Virus record (IMG/VR): IMGVR_UViG_3300025525_000044
Location: 1-24,197 of that record
DNA: 24,197 nucleotides
Source: a virus
Reading direction: 5' to 3' (one strand)
Part shown: piece after piece, positions 5,958-14,823 of the stretch
Numbering within the stretch: the first letter of the stretch is position 1
Layout of the letters: each line of letters begins with the position of its first letter
Notes under the pieces: model-generated
Told to the model about the DNA's origin: nothing
The model's input: the letters and a program-made list of their open reading frames with translations, nothing else
Database searches by the model: none
Made by a program: the position numbers and the translations under genes

Positions 5958-6556
5958 GGCTGCGCCTCATAGACAGCCGGCCAGCCGGCGCGGATGTCGT
6001 AGGCGGCCATCAGCTCGACGTCGGTCATCGCAGCCAGCGCGGCGCGGTGCTGCTCGGCGCGCATGAAGATCGCGGCCTCATGAATCTCGAAGGCGGTAAT
6101 CACCTCGCGGATTTTCCCGGCCGTGAGCGGCACGAAGGTGCCGGCCATCGTCTTCCACTGCACCTGCTGGCCGGCCACCAGGTAGGGGTCGGCGTCGGCC
6201 TGCGCGGCCGAGCGGTTGGCCATGCGTTCCCACTGCGTGCGCGACTTGATGTCGTTGTGGAACCAGTCGGCGCCGGCCTGGCAGCCGGACTCCTGGAGCC
6301 GGTCTCGATGCGCCTTGATTTGCCCCCACAGCATGTCGCGCACCTGGGCGACTGGCTTCGGCTCCGACGTGCCATCGCTGTGGTTGTAGTAGTAACGCTC
6401 GTCCGCCAACACCGGCTCAGGCTCCTCGGTGATGCCGTGCTGCGCGCGGGTGTCCGCATCTCGCAGGCTTCCGGCCGGGATGGTGATGGCGTCGTCACCC
6501 TCGCCGATGGTGAGGTCGATGTCGATGCGGATGGGTTGGCCGTTCAGTTTGAACAT
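5954..6556 (-). CDS. Tail fibre assembly protein, DUF4376-like
   Basis: This 200-residue protein probably helps fold or attach the tail fibres encoded just upstream. Residues 70-190 match the DUF4376 pattern: MLWGQIKAHRDRLQESG, then DWFHNDIKSRTQWERMA and an AGKIREVITAFEIHEAAIF helix. That domain is common in Mu-, P2- and lambda-like fibre-assembly proteins. The N-terminal 60 residues form a short beta-rich part (FKLNGQPIRIDIDL). The gap to the large fibre gene is 12 bases. The family is well known, but the precise chaperone role is inferred from position. Confidence 0.82.
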   Translation of the reverse strand: MFKLNGQPIRIDIDLTIGEGDDAITIPAGSLRDADTRAQHGITEEPEPVLADERYYYNHSDGTSEPKPVAQVRDMLWGQIKAHRDRLQESGCQAGADWFHNDIKSRTQWERMANRSAAQADADPYLVAGQQVQWKTMAGTFVPLTAGKIREVITAFEIHEAAIFMRAEQHRAALAAMTDVELMAAYDIRAGWPAVYEAQP

Positions 6557-6568
6557 GGTCGGATTCCT

Positions 6569-8869
6569 TTATCTGGCGTTGGCATAGCGGAAAGGGAAAG
6601 CGGCGAACAGCAGGAACCATGTCACGTATCCGCTGTAGTTGGCGTTGTCAGCAGAGGCTCCACTTCTCAACTTCACGCCATTAGAAACATGATCGGCCGC
6701 TGGGATGTTGCTCTGGTCGCCGTCTGTTCTGTTCATCCACATGCTTTGCGATACGACGTTGTATTGCGCTCGCGCGTTGTCGAGCGTGGCCCAGTAAGAG
6801 CCGACAGCATTCGACTTGAACAGCGAAAATGCTGGGAGAAAATCTGCCGGATCAAACGGCCCATCGTTTGATCCGTTGCCGTTGTGCTTGCCCAACTTGC
6901 ACAATCCGGCCGTTTCGGCGATGGAGATCCATCGATAGGTTCCAGACGGAAGGGCTGCCGCCACCGTGAATCCAGAAGCCGTGATCGTGCTGATCGACGA
7001 GTCGGTTGCCTCTGCCCCTGACTGCTCCAGATACAAGAGCTTTCCAGCCGTCAGGTCTGGGTGATAGACGTACCAACTACCGCCGGACTCGTTTCTGAGG
7101 ATGACCAACTTTCTAGCGTTACCAAGTCCGTCGGTCACCACATCAGCGACGCCGTTTACGTGCGCCAAGCGTCCCATAGCTACGCCATTTGCGGCAGCGA
7201 CTTTGATGGCGTAGCCAACGTAGCTTGTGCCGGCAAGCGCCGGGAAAGCGGCCTTGGCTGCTGTGCCTGACGAGTCAAGGTAGTTTCCCGCGTCGTCGGA
7301 AAACTGCCAGCGCCAACCTTCCGCAGCGTCGCGTCGCTTATAGATGCGGATCCAGTCTGACCATGAAGAGGCGGCGGACAACGTGGCCTGGATATTCGCA
7401 CCGGAGTCGGCGCGTGCCACGAAGACGGAATCGCTCTTCGTAAAACTCGGATAAGGCAGGTTCTTCGCGCACAGCGTCTTGTAGCCAGACTGCGGGTAAC
7501 TGAACGGCCGTTGGCCGAAGTTCACGATGCTCTTCGGCGAATTGTAGTCATCGGTGTTGGCCGCAAAGAATAGGAGGTCGGAGGTAAAGAGTGCCGGTGC
7601 GTTGATGGCGCCCTGCGATACGCCGTTCTTCCAGAACGTCACCGTCTGGGCGACAGGATCACACCCGACGCCGATTATGTCGCCGGCGTCCCAGGTGGCA
7701 CCGTAGGCGCTTGTGGCGCCCATCACGCGCTTGTTGCCGTTCTTGTCATAGCTGACGCCAGATGACGCCGCCCAGAGCTGGTTGGAATAGCTCACCGCAC
7801 TTACGACCCCCACCTGAACAATCGTCGGGGCGGACGTGTACTGATACTCGAAGAACACCGGGCGGTCTGTTGGCAGCGCAAGCGTGCTACGGCAGACGGT
7901 GTTTGACACCAGATGCGAACCCTGCACTTCAAGGCCCCCGCTAATGACGGCGCCAGACCCGACAGGATGAACAATGCTATTTAGGACGGCATAGTTCGTC
8001 GTCGGTGTATCAAGCATTGAGTCATAGGTTGCACCAGCCGTCAGGCTTACGTTCGTCGCCGTCCAGTTGTTTCCCGTCGTATCGGTATCGGACTGGCTAC
8101 GGTCGTAACCGAGCGTCGTCAATGAGGTCGTGTCATCGAATGGCAGGAAGAATCCGTTCGTGCCCCAGCCGTTCCTGGAACCACCGCCGGCCGCGACGGC
8201 CGAGCGGATGGCCTCCTTTGATTTCGGTCGCCACTGGCCGGTACGCGGATGGACTAAACCAAAGGACGTGGGTGCCATTGCCTTGCCATCGACGAAGAGC
8301 ACGTGCGAAAGAAGGCCATCAAACCACGCCGAGGTAGAAGCGGAAAGCGCGCCGAGCCGATGCAGGACATTTGAGTTAACCAGGCCGGGGGTGTTCTGTG
8401 CGGGGTAGGTTGGCGATCCAGCGGACTGTCTCTCGCTGTTGACGAACACGCGCATCCGCTCGGATGGCGTCGGATTCGTTGTGTCCCAGACGATCAGGAC
8501 GTCGTAGTGACTACCTGGATCACAGAACTTGCTGGCTGTGAAGACATTGCCCACTGTGGCACCGCCGGCATCTCCCAGGAAGAACTGTAGCTCGCCGGTA
8601 CCACCAATCAGAGACACGGAGTGCTGACTCACGGCGTCGATGTCGTTGCCAATGCCGAATATCCGCAGAGCATTTGCCAAGTTGGCACGCTTGCACTTGA
8701 ACCCAAGCGTCCATGTGGTCAGGCTGCCGACAGCGATAAAGGTGCGACTCCAGTAGGCGCCAGCCGAACGGCGATTGCGCACCGAGCGCTCGACTTTGCC
8801 ATACTCGTCGAGGGGATCGCCCCCGCCGCACATCATGACCGGGTTAGGGCTGCCCGGTGCGATCATCAT
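6569..8869 (-). CDS. Large tail fibre protein with LamG-like and SPRY domains
   Basis: This 766-residue protein is predicted to be a receptor-binding fibre or spike. Residues 30-205 look like a concanavalin/LamG-type sandwich (AYWSRTFIAVG to WFDGLLSHVLFVDG). Residues 335-455 match a SPRY domain (VSYDKNGNKR, then DIIGVGCDPVAQTVTFWKNG and IVNFGQRPFSY). The C-terminal 290 residues are beta-rich with Gly and Ser and are likely a second carbohydrate-facing region. The ATG at 8869 has GGAGA 6 bases upstream and overlaps the previous stop by 4 bases. A 320-residue in-frame extension upstream is only the shadow of the neighbouring fibre gene. Both domains suggest binding to surface glycans; the receptor is unknown. 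Confidence 0.82.
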   Translation of the reverse strand: MMIAPGSPNPVMMCGGGDPLDEYGKVERSVRNRRSAGAYWSRTFIAVGSLTTWTLGFKCKRANLANALRIFGIGNDIDAVSQHSVSLIGGTGELQFFLGDAGGATVGNVFTASKFCDPGSHYDVLIVWDTTNPTPSERMRVFVNSERQSAGSPTYPAQNTPGLVNSNVLHRLGALSASTSAWFDGLLSHVLFVDGKAMAPTSFGLVHPRTGQWRPKSKEAIRSAVAAGGGSRNGWGTNGFFLPFDDTTSLTTLGYDRSQSDTDTTGNNWTATNVSLTAGATYDSMLDTPTTNYAVLNSIVHPVGSGAVISGGLEVQGSHLVSNTVCRSTLALPTDRPVFFEYQYTSAPTIVQVGVVSAVSYSNQLWAASSGVSYDKNGNKRVMGATSAYGATWDAGDIIGVGCDPVAQTVTFWKNGVSQGAINAPALFTSDLLFFAANTDDYNSPKSIVNFGQRPFSYPQSGYKTLCAKNLPYPSFTKSDSVFVARADSGANIQATLSAASSWSDWIRIYKRRDAAEGWRWQFSDDAGNYLDSSGTAAKAAFPALAGTSYVGYAIKVAAANGVAMGRLAHVNGVADVVTDGLGNARKLVILRNESGGSWYVYHPDLTAGKLLYLEQSGAEATDSSISTITASGFTVAAALPSGTYRWISIAETAGLCKLGKHNGNGSNDGPFDPADFLPAFSLFKSNAVGSYWATLDNARAQYNVVSQSMWMNRTDGDQSNIPAADHVSNGVKLRSGASADNANYSGYVTWFLLFAAFPFRYANAR

Positions 8870-9762
8870 TTGCTGTCTCCCTGCGCACCGATCCAGATGC
8901 GAGTCGCGCTCTCGACGTAGTAGCCGAGCAGATCCACGGCACCAGCGACGGCGGTGAGTGCGGGCAGCGCGCCGCTGCTGCTCTTCCAGTAGCTGCCGTA
9001 GGCGATGGTGCGCGGCGTGCTGTCGTTGATGATGCGGATGACGCCGGACTGGCCGGGAGCGATGTTGCTCGGGTTGGCCAGGGTGATGTTGCCGGTGAGC
9101 GTGCCGTCGAAGTTGTTGGCCGTGGCGAGATCGAGCGTCACCGTGCCGGTGGTGGCCGGCAGCGCACCGGGCGTGCCGATCTGCGCTTTGGTGAAGCTGT
9201 TCTTCTGGTCGGTGCGCACGCCCAGGGCATCGATGTCGACGAAGAGCGTGGTGGCGCTCTTGGCGATGCCAATCGACATGCCGTCGGCCGGCGCGGTGTC
9301 GGTAACGGCACCGGCGGTACTGGCATCGAGGTAGTAACGCGCCCCCGGCGTCAGGCCGGTAAATAGCGGGCATTCGCCGTAGAGGTAGACCTTGCTGTTG
9401 GTGACGTCGGCGATACCCACCGCGCGGTTGTTCGCGGTGCCGTCGGCGATCGCTTCGTCGAAGCGGCTGTTGCCGCTGTCCCAGCGCACCGCCTCGCCAT
9501 TGGAGACGCTGGCCTCGAAGGTGGCGTTGTTGATGACCACCGCCTTCTGCGCGCCGGTGACCATCGCCGTGATGGCCTGACGGAGCTGGGTGTAATTGCC
9601 CTTGGTCAGCGGAATACCTGCCGCCTCGACGACATCGCAGATGTTTTCCTGCACATCGTTGAGCCAGTCGTCGGTAACGGTCGTGGATGGGGTTGCCGTG
9701 GCCGGGCTGCCCTCGGTAAAGAGGTTTCCCGGTGCGGCGGTGGCATGATCGATTCTGTGCAT
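8866..9762 (-). CDS. Tail fibre / baseplate-proximal fibre protein
   Basis: This 298-residue protein begins MHRIDHATAAPGNLFTEGSP and continues with VTDDWLNDVQENIC. This N-terminus is typical of prophage fibre proteins that attach to the baseplate. The central part carries Gly/Thr-rich beta repeats (GTVTLDLATANNFDGTLTG, NITLANPSNIAPGQSG) seen in phage stalk proteins, and the end forms a compact cap (LLGYYVESATRIWIGA). It follows gp48 after 9 bases and overlaps the SPRY fibre gene by ATGA. It may form the connector between baseplate and the larger receptor-binding fibre, in the position of Mu S (gp49). Confidence 0.82.
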   Translation of the reverse strand: MHRIDHATAAPGNLFTEGSPATATPSTTVTDDWLNDVQENICDVVEAAGIPLTKGNYTQLRQAITAMVTGAQKAVVINNATFEASVSNGEAVRWDSGNSRFDEAIADGTANNRAVGIADVTNSKVYLYGECPLFTGLTPGARYYLDASTAGAVTDTAPADGMSIGIAKSATTLFVDIDALGVRTDQKNSFTKAQIGTPGALPATTGTVTLDLATANNFDGTLTGNITLANPSNIAPGQSGVIRIINDSTPRTIAYGSYWKSSSGALPALTAVAGAVDLLGYYVESATRIWIGAQGDSK

Positions 9763-9771
9763 GGCGGTTCC

Positions 9772-10368
9772 TTAGGCGTAAGCAAACAGGACGTGGGTAT
9801 GGGCCGGCTTGAGTCGGTTGATGACGCATTCGAGCAACTCGTTGCCCCAGCTGCGAAGCGGTTCGCCGGCAGACGACCGGCCGGCCGCGAATTCGACGAT
9901 GCTGGCCTCGGGTGCATTGACCTGCCAGACGAATGTCCAGCCGTCGTTGCTCAAGGCATCGCCGGCGGCGCTGTGGCCAGCCTGGAACGGGCTGAATTCC
10001 GTGATCGTGATGGTGTAACCGAGGCTGGCTGCCAGAGCGATGTAGTAGGCGGCGCTCCGCCCACCGATGGTGGTGAGCTTGGCGACCAGCGCGGCGCGGC
10101 GTTGCGCCGTGGTTTGTGTTCCGGCAAGTGCCTCGACGCAGGGATCGGGCAGGCCGGCAACGCGCTCCCAGTCGGCGAGCAGCTCGGCCGTGGTGCGCGG
10201 GTCGGCTTCCTCGATCAGATCGGCGGCGCGGCCGTCGACGCGTGCCAGCTCATCCGCCCAGGCCAGCAGCAGATTAGTGAGCGCGGCATCCGCCTGGCGC
10301 GGCCAGGCGAAGCCCTGCGGCAGCAGCGCCTGGAGCTGGGCGAGGTAGGCGGTAGCCGTCAGAGCCAT
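9772..10368 (-). CDS. Mu gp48-like tail protein (DUF2313/YmfQ)
   Basis: This 198-residue protein of the YmfQ/DUF2313 family is located between baseplate J (gp47) and the fibres in Mu-like phages. Visible family features are the N-terminal YLAQLQALLPQGFAWPR, a central DWERVAGLPDPCVE and a C-terminal CVINRLKPAHTHVLF. It probably links the baseplate wedge to the fibres. Its ATG overlaps the upstream gene by 10 bases. The length is normal for the family. Confidence 0.9.
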   Translation of the reverse strand: MALTATAYLAQLQALLPQGFAWPRQADAALTNLLLAWADELARVDGRAADLIEEADPRTTAELLADWERVAGLPDPCVEALAGTQTTAQRRAALVAKLTTIGGRSAAYYIALAASLGYTITITEFSPFQAGHSAAGDALSNDGWTFVWQVNAPEASIVEFAAGRSSAGEPLRSWGNELLECVINRLKPAHTHVLFAYA

Positions 10369-11411
10369 GTGATCGTCCCGAAGGTAGCCATCTCGCCGAC
10401 GGCATGGGTGACGTTCGCGGCTGGCACGGTAAGGACGTGATCGTTTTCGCCGGAAGCCAGCGAGATCGCTTCGCGGATGTGCGATAACAGGATCGTTGCG
10501 CCCGGCTCGGATTCGCGCAGCAGCAGGTCGCGCAACTCGGCCTCGACGGCGGCGCGGATCGCGGCCGTGTCCGGCGCGAGGTCGATGGTGAAGTTGAGCG
10601 GCACGGCGATGGGGGCGACCACCGTGACATCCGCCGTCACCGGCCGCACGCTGTCGATGTATTCCTGCACCGCCGTCACCTCGCCAGCATCCGGGATCGG
10701 GCTGGCATCGTCGTCGCGCACGAAGCGAACGGTGACGGTGCCGAGGCCAAGCTCGGCCGGATATACCCAGGCACGCGTGACGCCCGGCACTTCGAGTGCC
10801 CAGGCAACGTAGTCATAACTTGCACCACCGTGCGGCGGCTGCTGGATGCGGGCCAACAGGCGGGCGCGCAGATCCTCGTCGGCCTCGATGTCGGCACCGC
10901 CGGTTAGGCCCCCGACAGCCACCGTGGCCGTGGCCGAGACGCCGTCGATCGGCGTGTCGAAACTCAGCAACGAGGCAGCCGATGCGTTACCGGCCTGGCC
11001 GCCATCAACGGCAGTAACGGCAATCGTGGCCGTGCCGCCGGAGATCGTTGCCTCGGCGTCGGTTGTGTATTGCGCGCCGTCAGAGCGTGCCAGGGTCGAG
11101 TCCGCCGGCACGATGGCGCCGTTGGCGCCGGTGACCGTGACGCTGCCGACTGCGGGCGAAGCGGCCTTGCGCGCCACGCCCCAGATCGAGGCGTGGCGTT
11201 CCAGCATGTCGCCGTCGGCGGTATCGATGATGACCTGGCGCGCGATCCACTCCAGGTAGCCGTAGAGGCCATGCGCAGCACCCGAATGCACGCGGGCCAG
11301 CACGTTGAGATTGGAGCGACGCAGACGGGCATCCGCGCCGGGCAGGCGCGTCTCGATGTCCGCTTCGGCGCGGTTGATCAGGGTCGGCAGATCGGGGCGG
11401 GAGAATGGCAT
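10359..11411 (-). CDS. Baseplate protein J-like (Mu gp47)
   Basis: This 350-residue baseplate wedge protein (Baseplate_J family) begins MPFSRPDLPTLINRAEADIE. It has the family's beta-rich middle (AVGSVTVTGANGAIVPADS), and a GLTGGADIEADEDLRARLL segment precedes the C-terminal domain. The ATG at 11411 is chosen because AGGAAG lies 6 bases upstream and the family usually starts with this motif; a longer open frame extends to 11567 over gp46. It assembles with gp46 and gp48 into the wedge around the hub. Confidence 0.93.
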   Translation of the reverse strand: MPFSRPDLPTLINRAEADIETRLPGADARLRRSNLNVLARVHSGAAHGLYGYLEWIARQVIIDTADGDMLERHASIWGVARKAASPAVGSVTVTGANGAIVPADSTLARSDGAQYTTDAEATISGGTATIAVTAVDGGQAGNASAASLLSFDTPIDGVSATATVAVGGLTGGADIEADEDLRARLLARIQQPPHGGASYDYVAWALEVPGVTRAWVYPAELGLGTVTVRFVRDDDASPIPDAGEVTAVQEYIDSVRPVTADVTVVAPIAVPLNFTIDLAPDTAAIRAAVEAELRDLLLRESEPGATILLSHIREAISLASGENDHVLTVPAANVTHAVGEMATFGTITWL

Positions 11412-11433
11412 GCTGGTCTTCCTATAGCGAAGC

Positions 11434-11883
11434 CTAGAGGTGGCTCCAAAGGGCCTCGAAGCGATAGCGGACGGGCTGGCCGTTCGGCCGCGTGATCGCG
11501 ATCGCGAGGCCGAGCATCTCGTCGCGGGGAATGAAGGCATCGACCTCGACGCGGCTGGCGATGCCATCCTTGATCAGCCAGCCCAGCGCCTCTTCGGCGT
11601 AGCCCTTGGCCTCGGCCAGCACGGACGGCAGCTGCTTGCGGCGGCCGAGCAGCCACAGGCGCGAGCCGAAGCGGTCCCCTGTGATGGCCGGAAACGAATC
11701 GCCCCACCAGCCGCGCACGTCGCCGGGCGACGGCGTTACATCGCTCTCGCGGGCGCGCGCATCCGTGAACAGCGAGAGAATGACAGCGGTGTCGAGACCG
11801 TCGTCGCCGGCCAGGCCGGGCGACTGGAGGAGCCATTCGGCGCCGCGCTCGAAGCTGATGAAGTGGGTGCGGATGTCGGTCAT
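11434..11883 (-). CDS. Phage GP46 family baseplate protein (Mu W-like)
   Basis: This 149-residue protein contains the GP46 family signature: DDGLDTAVILSLFTDARA, then RGWWGDSF and the LAEAKGYAEEALGWLIKDG region. It is a wedge or inner baseplate component in Mu-like myophages, functionally comparable to gpW/gp25-type proteins. It lies 3 bases after gp45 and 22 before gp47. Length and content are normal. Confidence 0.93.
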   Translation of the reverse strand: MTDIRTHFISFERGAEWLLQSPGLAGDDGLDTAVILSLFTDARARESDVTPSPGDVRGWWGDSFPAITGDRFGSRLWLLGRRKQLPSVLAEAKGYAEEALGWLIKDGIASRVEVDAFIPRDEMLGLAIAITRPNGQPVRYRFEALWSHL

Positions 11884-11886
11884 GGC

Positions 11887-12447
11887 TTACATCTTCTGGA
11901 TCGGATCGTCGGTCGGGCCACCGCCGTCGTTCTCCGGGTGCGTGTGAATGTTGTAGGTCTGGCGCATGCCTTCCATCGTCACGCCGTCGCTGTCGCAGCG
12001 GTCCTCGATCTCGCCGGTCACTTCGAGCAAAGGCGTCTCCATGCGAACTTTAGGTGTGTTGGTGATCGTGATCGGCAGACCGGCGCCGTCGATGATGATG
12101 CCGCTACGCGTCAGGTGTACCTTCTGACCGAGGTCATCGTAGAGCGCCACCTCGCCGCCGGCGAGCGCCTTCAATCGATAGCGCCGGTCGTCGGCGACGA
12201 TGACCACACCGTGGTCGCGACTGCCGCCCAGGGCGAGATAGATGCCCTCGGCGCCGGGCAGCGGCACCGAGGTGAAGCCGTACTGCTGCACACGGTCGAC
12301 GTTGTCGCACACCTCGCCATCGAGCAGCTTGACCTGTAGGCCCTGCATCCTGGTGGCGTCGTCGATCAGCGTGAGGATCGCCCGCGCCGCCATCAGGCGG
12401 ATGCGGCGGGCCAGCGGCGCCATCGCCTTGTATATCTCCCTGCTCAT
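11887..12447 (-). CDS. Baseplate assembly / tail spike protein V (Mu gp45-like)
   Basis: This 186-residue protein should form the trimeric membrane-piercing spike at the tail tip. The N-terminal half forms an OB-like fold (QVKLLDGEVCDNVDRVQQYG to GGSRDHGVVIVADD). The C-terminal half is a beta-helix that ends in YNIHTHPENDGG. His168 and His170 fit the HxH pair that binds iron at the tip of P2-type spikes. The ATG at 12447 has a G-run 5 bases upstream; a GTG at 12459 is an alternative. It lies directly after the hub gene. Confidence 0.92.
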   Translation of the reverse strand: MSREIYKAMAPLARRIRLMAARAILTLIDDATRMQGLQVKLLDGEVCDNVDRVQQYGFTSVPLPGAEGIYLALGGSRDHGVVIVADDRRYRLKALAGGEVALYDDLGQKVHLTRSGIIIDGAGLPITITNTPKVRMETPLLEVTGEIEDRCDSDGVTMEGMRQTYNIHTHPENDGGGPTDDPIQKM

Positions 12448-12466
12448 GACAGCCCCCACGCGCGCA

Positions 12467-13588
12467 TCACAGCGCGCTCCAGTCGTCGTTCGCCTTCTGT
12501 TTCTTTTCCTTCGCCTCCTTGGCGTTGATTTTCCCGAAGAGCTTCGAGCTGCCGATGCCGCTGATCAGATCGAAGGCTTCGCGGCGGGCGATCGACAAGG
12601 CCGTGCGGGTGCCGCCGTCGTCGAGCGTGTGCATGCAGCCGACGATCAGCATTTCCGCCTCCTTTAGATACAGCAGCGGCGACGTGACGGTGACCAGTGT
12701 GTTCGGCTGCCACAGCTTGCCGGCACCGTCCGTCCAGCCCTGCACGGTGATCGAGCCGCGCAGGCCGCGCCCCATGCGTACATTCTTTTCCCACTCGGCG
12801 CGGTCGCGAAAGCGGGTCTTGTTGCCGTGATCATCAGCCAGAACGATGCGCGGGCGGTAGCGGGTGATCGCCTCATCCGTCACGGTTGCCGCCGGGGCGA
12901 TGTGGCTGGCCGCCGCGTCGCCATCGAGGGCGATCTTGTCGTGTCCCTTGACGGTATAGATCGAGAAACGATCCTTCCAACTAAACGTCCCGCGCGCGGA
13001 TAGGATGTTCTGGCCTTCCACCAGCGCCGTTTCACCACGCACCTTGCCCGCCCGCGTAATGACCAGGTTGCCCTCGCCGTCAGCGATCAGCAGCACGGCC
13101 TTGAGGCGGGCAGCGCGCTCGATGCACTCGAAAGCGGTTTCGCCCGGCTCGATCTTGAAGCTGGGGAACGGATCTCCGACGTCGGTTTCCACCTTGACCT
13201 TGATCTTGAACGGTGCGCAAAGATCGGCGGCGATGCGATCCAGCGTCGCATTCGTCCATTGCCCGGTCTTGTGGATCGCCGAACAATCGACCAGATCGCC
13301 GGTGGCATCGCGCCCGCGCACAGAAATCCGGTGGGACTGCCGATCATAGGTCGGCTCGGCATCGTCCACATAGCCGGTGATGACGGTTTCGCCGTCGAGC
13401 TTGAGCGAGCACTGCTCGCCAGGTCGGATCGGCCGACTGGTGGATTGCCCCGGCCAGCGCTCTGTCACCTCCAGATCGAAGCTGTTGGCCACCTGCTCGA
13501 TGGAACGCGTTACAGAGACACGCTGCCAGCCGCCGTAAATCGCGGTGCCGACGTAGAGTTCTGCGCGACCAAGCATCTGCTCGTTCAT
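12467..13588 (-). CDS. Baseplate hub protein (Mu P/gp44-like, late-control D type)
   Basis: This 373-residue baseplate hub is homologous to Mu gp44 and to P2 gpD. The N-terminal beta domains contain the family's WQRVSVTRSIEQVANSFDLE and VITGYVDDAEPTYD segments. The middle has the FECIERAARLKAVLLIADG helix-strand, and the late part has KLWQPNTLVTVTSPLLYLKE. The C-terminus is lysine-rich (KEAKEKKQK). The ATG overlaps the gp43 stop as ATGA. The hub joins the tail tube to the spike encoded next. Confidence 0.93.
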   Translation of the reverse strand: MNEQMLGRAELYVGTAIYGGWQRVSVTRSIEQVANSFDLEVTERWPGQSTSRPIRPGEQCSLKLDGETVITGYVDDAEPTYDRQSHRISVRGRDATGDLVDCSAIHKTGQWTNATLDRIAADLCAPFKIKVKVETDVGDPFPSFKIEPGETAFECIERAARLKAVLLIADGEGNLVITRAGKVRGETALVEGQNILSARGTFSWKDRFSIYTVKGHDKIALDGDAAASHIAPAATVTDEAITRYRPRIVLADDHGNKTRFRDRAEWEKNVRMGRGLRGSITVQGWTDGAGKLWQPNTLVTVTSPLLYLKEAEMLIVGCMHTLDDGGTRTALSIARREAFDLISGIGSSKLFGKINAKEAKEKKQKANDDWSAL

Positions 13589-14823
13589 GCCAGCGCCTCC
13601 AGCCCAATGCCGCCGGGGACGAAGCCAGGATGACGGACGAGGATGGGATTGCGCGCCACGATCTCGGCCTCACGCGTTGCATCACCGAAAGCGCGGTAGG
13701 CCACCACCAGGGCCGGCAGCGTGGCCGGCATCGAGATCGTCACCAGGCGGGGAAGATCGGCGCCGCGTGCGGTGATGTCGCGCACCACGGCGGCACGCAG
13801 ATCCATCAGCGCGTTGTAGGTGGTGGCCGAAGCCGTGGCAGCCGCATCCTCCAGAGCATCGGCGAGCTGCTCGCGCAGCGCGACGGCCTGCTGGTAGGTG
13901 ATGCGGGGAGCGCTGGCGGTTGCGGGCGCCTTGAAGTCGAGTCGAGCCACTGCGCGGGCCGCCTCGATCACTGCCGCACGTTGCGCCAGCGACACGATAG
14001 CCGTGCGGTTGGTTGCCTGCGCACGGCGCGCAGGAGTCGTTAGCGGAACCGGCGGGCGCGACGTGCCGTAGCCGAAGAACTTCGCCAGCGAGGTGAAGGC
14101 ATCGGCCGGCCGCAGCACCGCGTTGCGCAGTCCGGAGACCAGGCCGAGCACCTGCACGGCCAGTGTCCGGGGCGCCAGAATCAGCGACGACAGCGACGAC
14201 GAAAAGCGCGAGACCTCGCCGATGAATTCGCCGACCACGGTCAGATCGGGCATCACGCCGGCGCGCGCGGCTTCGATAGCAGCCGTAGCGTCGGAGAGCA
14301 AGGCCATCGCATCGGTCGCCGTGAATTCCGGCAGCCCATCGATACTGAACTCTTCGGCGAACTCGTCGGCCACCGCCTCGGTTGCCACATCCGCCTGCGC
14401 ATCCACCACCGCTGCCGTGTTTGTCTCGGCCGACGGCTGGAGGTTCTCTGCCGTTTCGGTGAAGCGAAGCGTGAAGCGCGCCACGCCGCCCTCATCGACC
14501 AGCGACTCGACGAATCGGAAGGGCGCCACCTGTGCGACATTGAGACGCCCCAGCGTCGGGTGCACCAACTCGCCGACGCCGGGCTTCTTGAGCGCATCGC
14601 GCAGGGCATCGCGGGCCTTGAAGTAGTCGTCGCCGATGACGAAGGCTTCCAGGCTGAACTCCCCGGCCTTGCGCCCCATGTCCTCGACAAAGGGTTCATC
14701 GCGCAGCGGGTACTCATGCAGCACGCCGCGCCGGCCTTCTTCGGTATCCGCGCTGCGAACATAGAACGGCACGCCACGGAAGCTGGCCCGCTGGAGTTGC
14801 TTGCGCCAGGCAGCCTGATTCAT
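13585..14823 (-). CDS. DNA circularisation protein family (Mu N/gp43-like)
   Basis: This 412-residue protein has the DNA_circ_N domain in residues 1-120: WRKQLQRASFRGVPFYV, then RRGVLHEYPLRDEPFVEDMG and FVIGDDYFKARDALRDAL. In spite of the family name, the Mu gp43 equivalent is a tail/baseplate protein needed for tail assembly. Residues 150-400 are Ala-rich and mostly helical. It overlaps the tape measure by ATGA and the hub by ATGA, so the three genes are coupled. Length is close to that of Mu relatives. Confidence 0.92.
   Translation of the reverse strand: MNQAAWRKQLQRASFRGVPFYVRSADTEEGRRGVLHEYPLRDEPFVEDMGRKAGEFSLEAFVIGDDYFKARDALRDALKKPGVGELVHPTLGRLNVAQVAPFRFVESLVDEGGVARFTLRFTETAENLQPSAETNTAAVVDAQADVATEAVADEFAEEFSIDGLPEFTATDAMALLSDATAAIEAARAGVMPDLTVVGEFIGEVSRFSSSLSSLILAPRTLAVQVLGLVSGLRNAVLRPADAFTSLAKFFGYGTSRPPVPLTTPARRAQATNRTAIVSLAQRAAVIEAARAVARLDFKAPATASAPRITYQQAVALREQLADALEDAAATASATTYNALMDLRAAVVRDITARGADLPRLVTISMPATLPALVVAYRAFGDATREAEIVARNPILVRHPGFVPGGIGLEALA

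Noticed and set aside
8870-9829. Upstream extension of the large tail fibre frame to 1086 residues
   Set aside because: The first 320 residues are Arg/His/Gln-rich and overlap the full-length, family-typical fibre gene 8866-9762 in another frame. A ribosome site and stop/start overlap support the start at 8869.
11440-12339. 299-residue plus-strand ORF opposite gp46 and gp45
   Set aside because: Composition is typical of antisense frames in high-GC DNA, and both opposite genes are well recognised.
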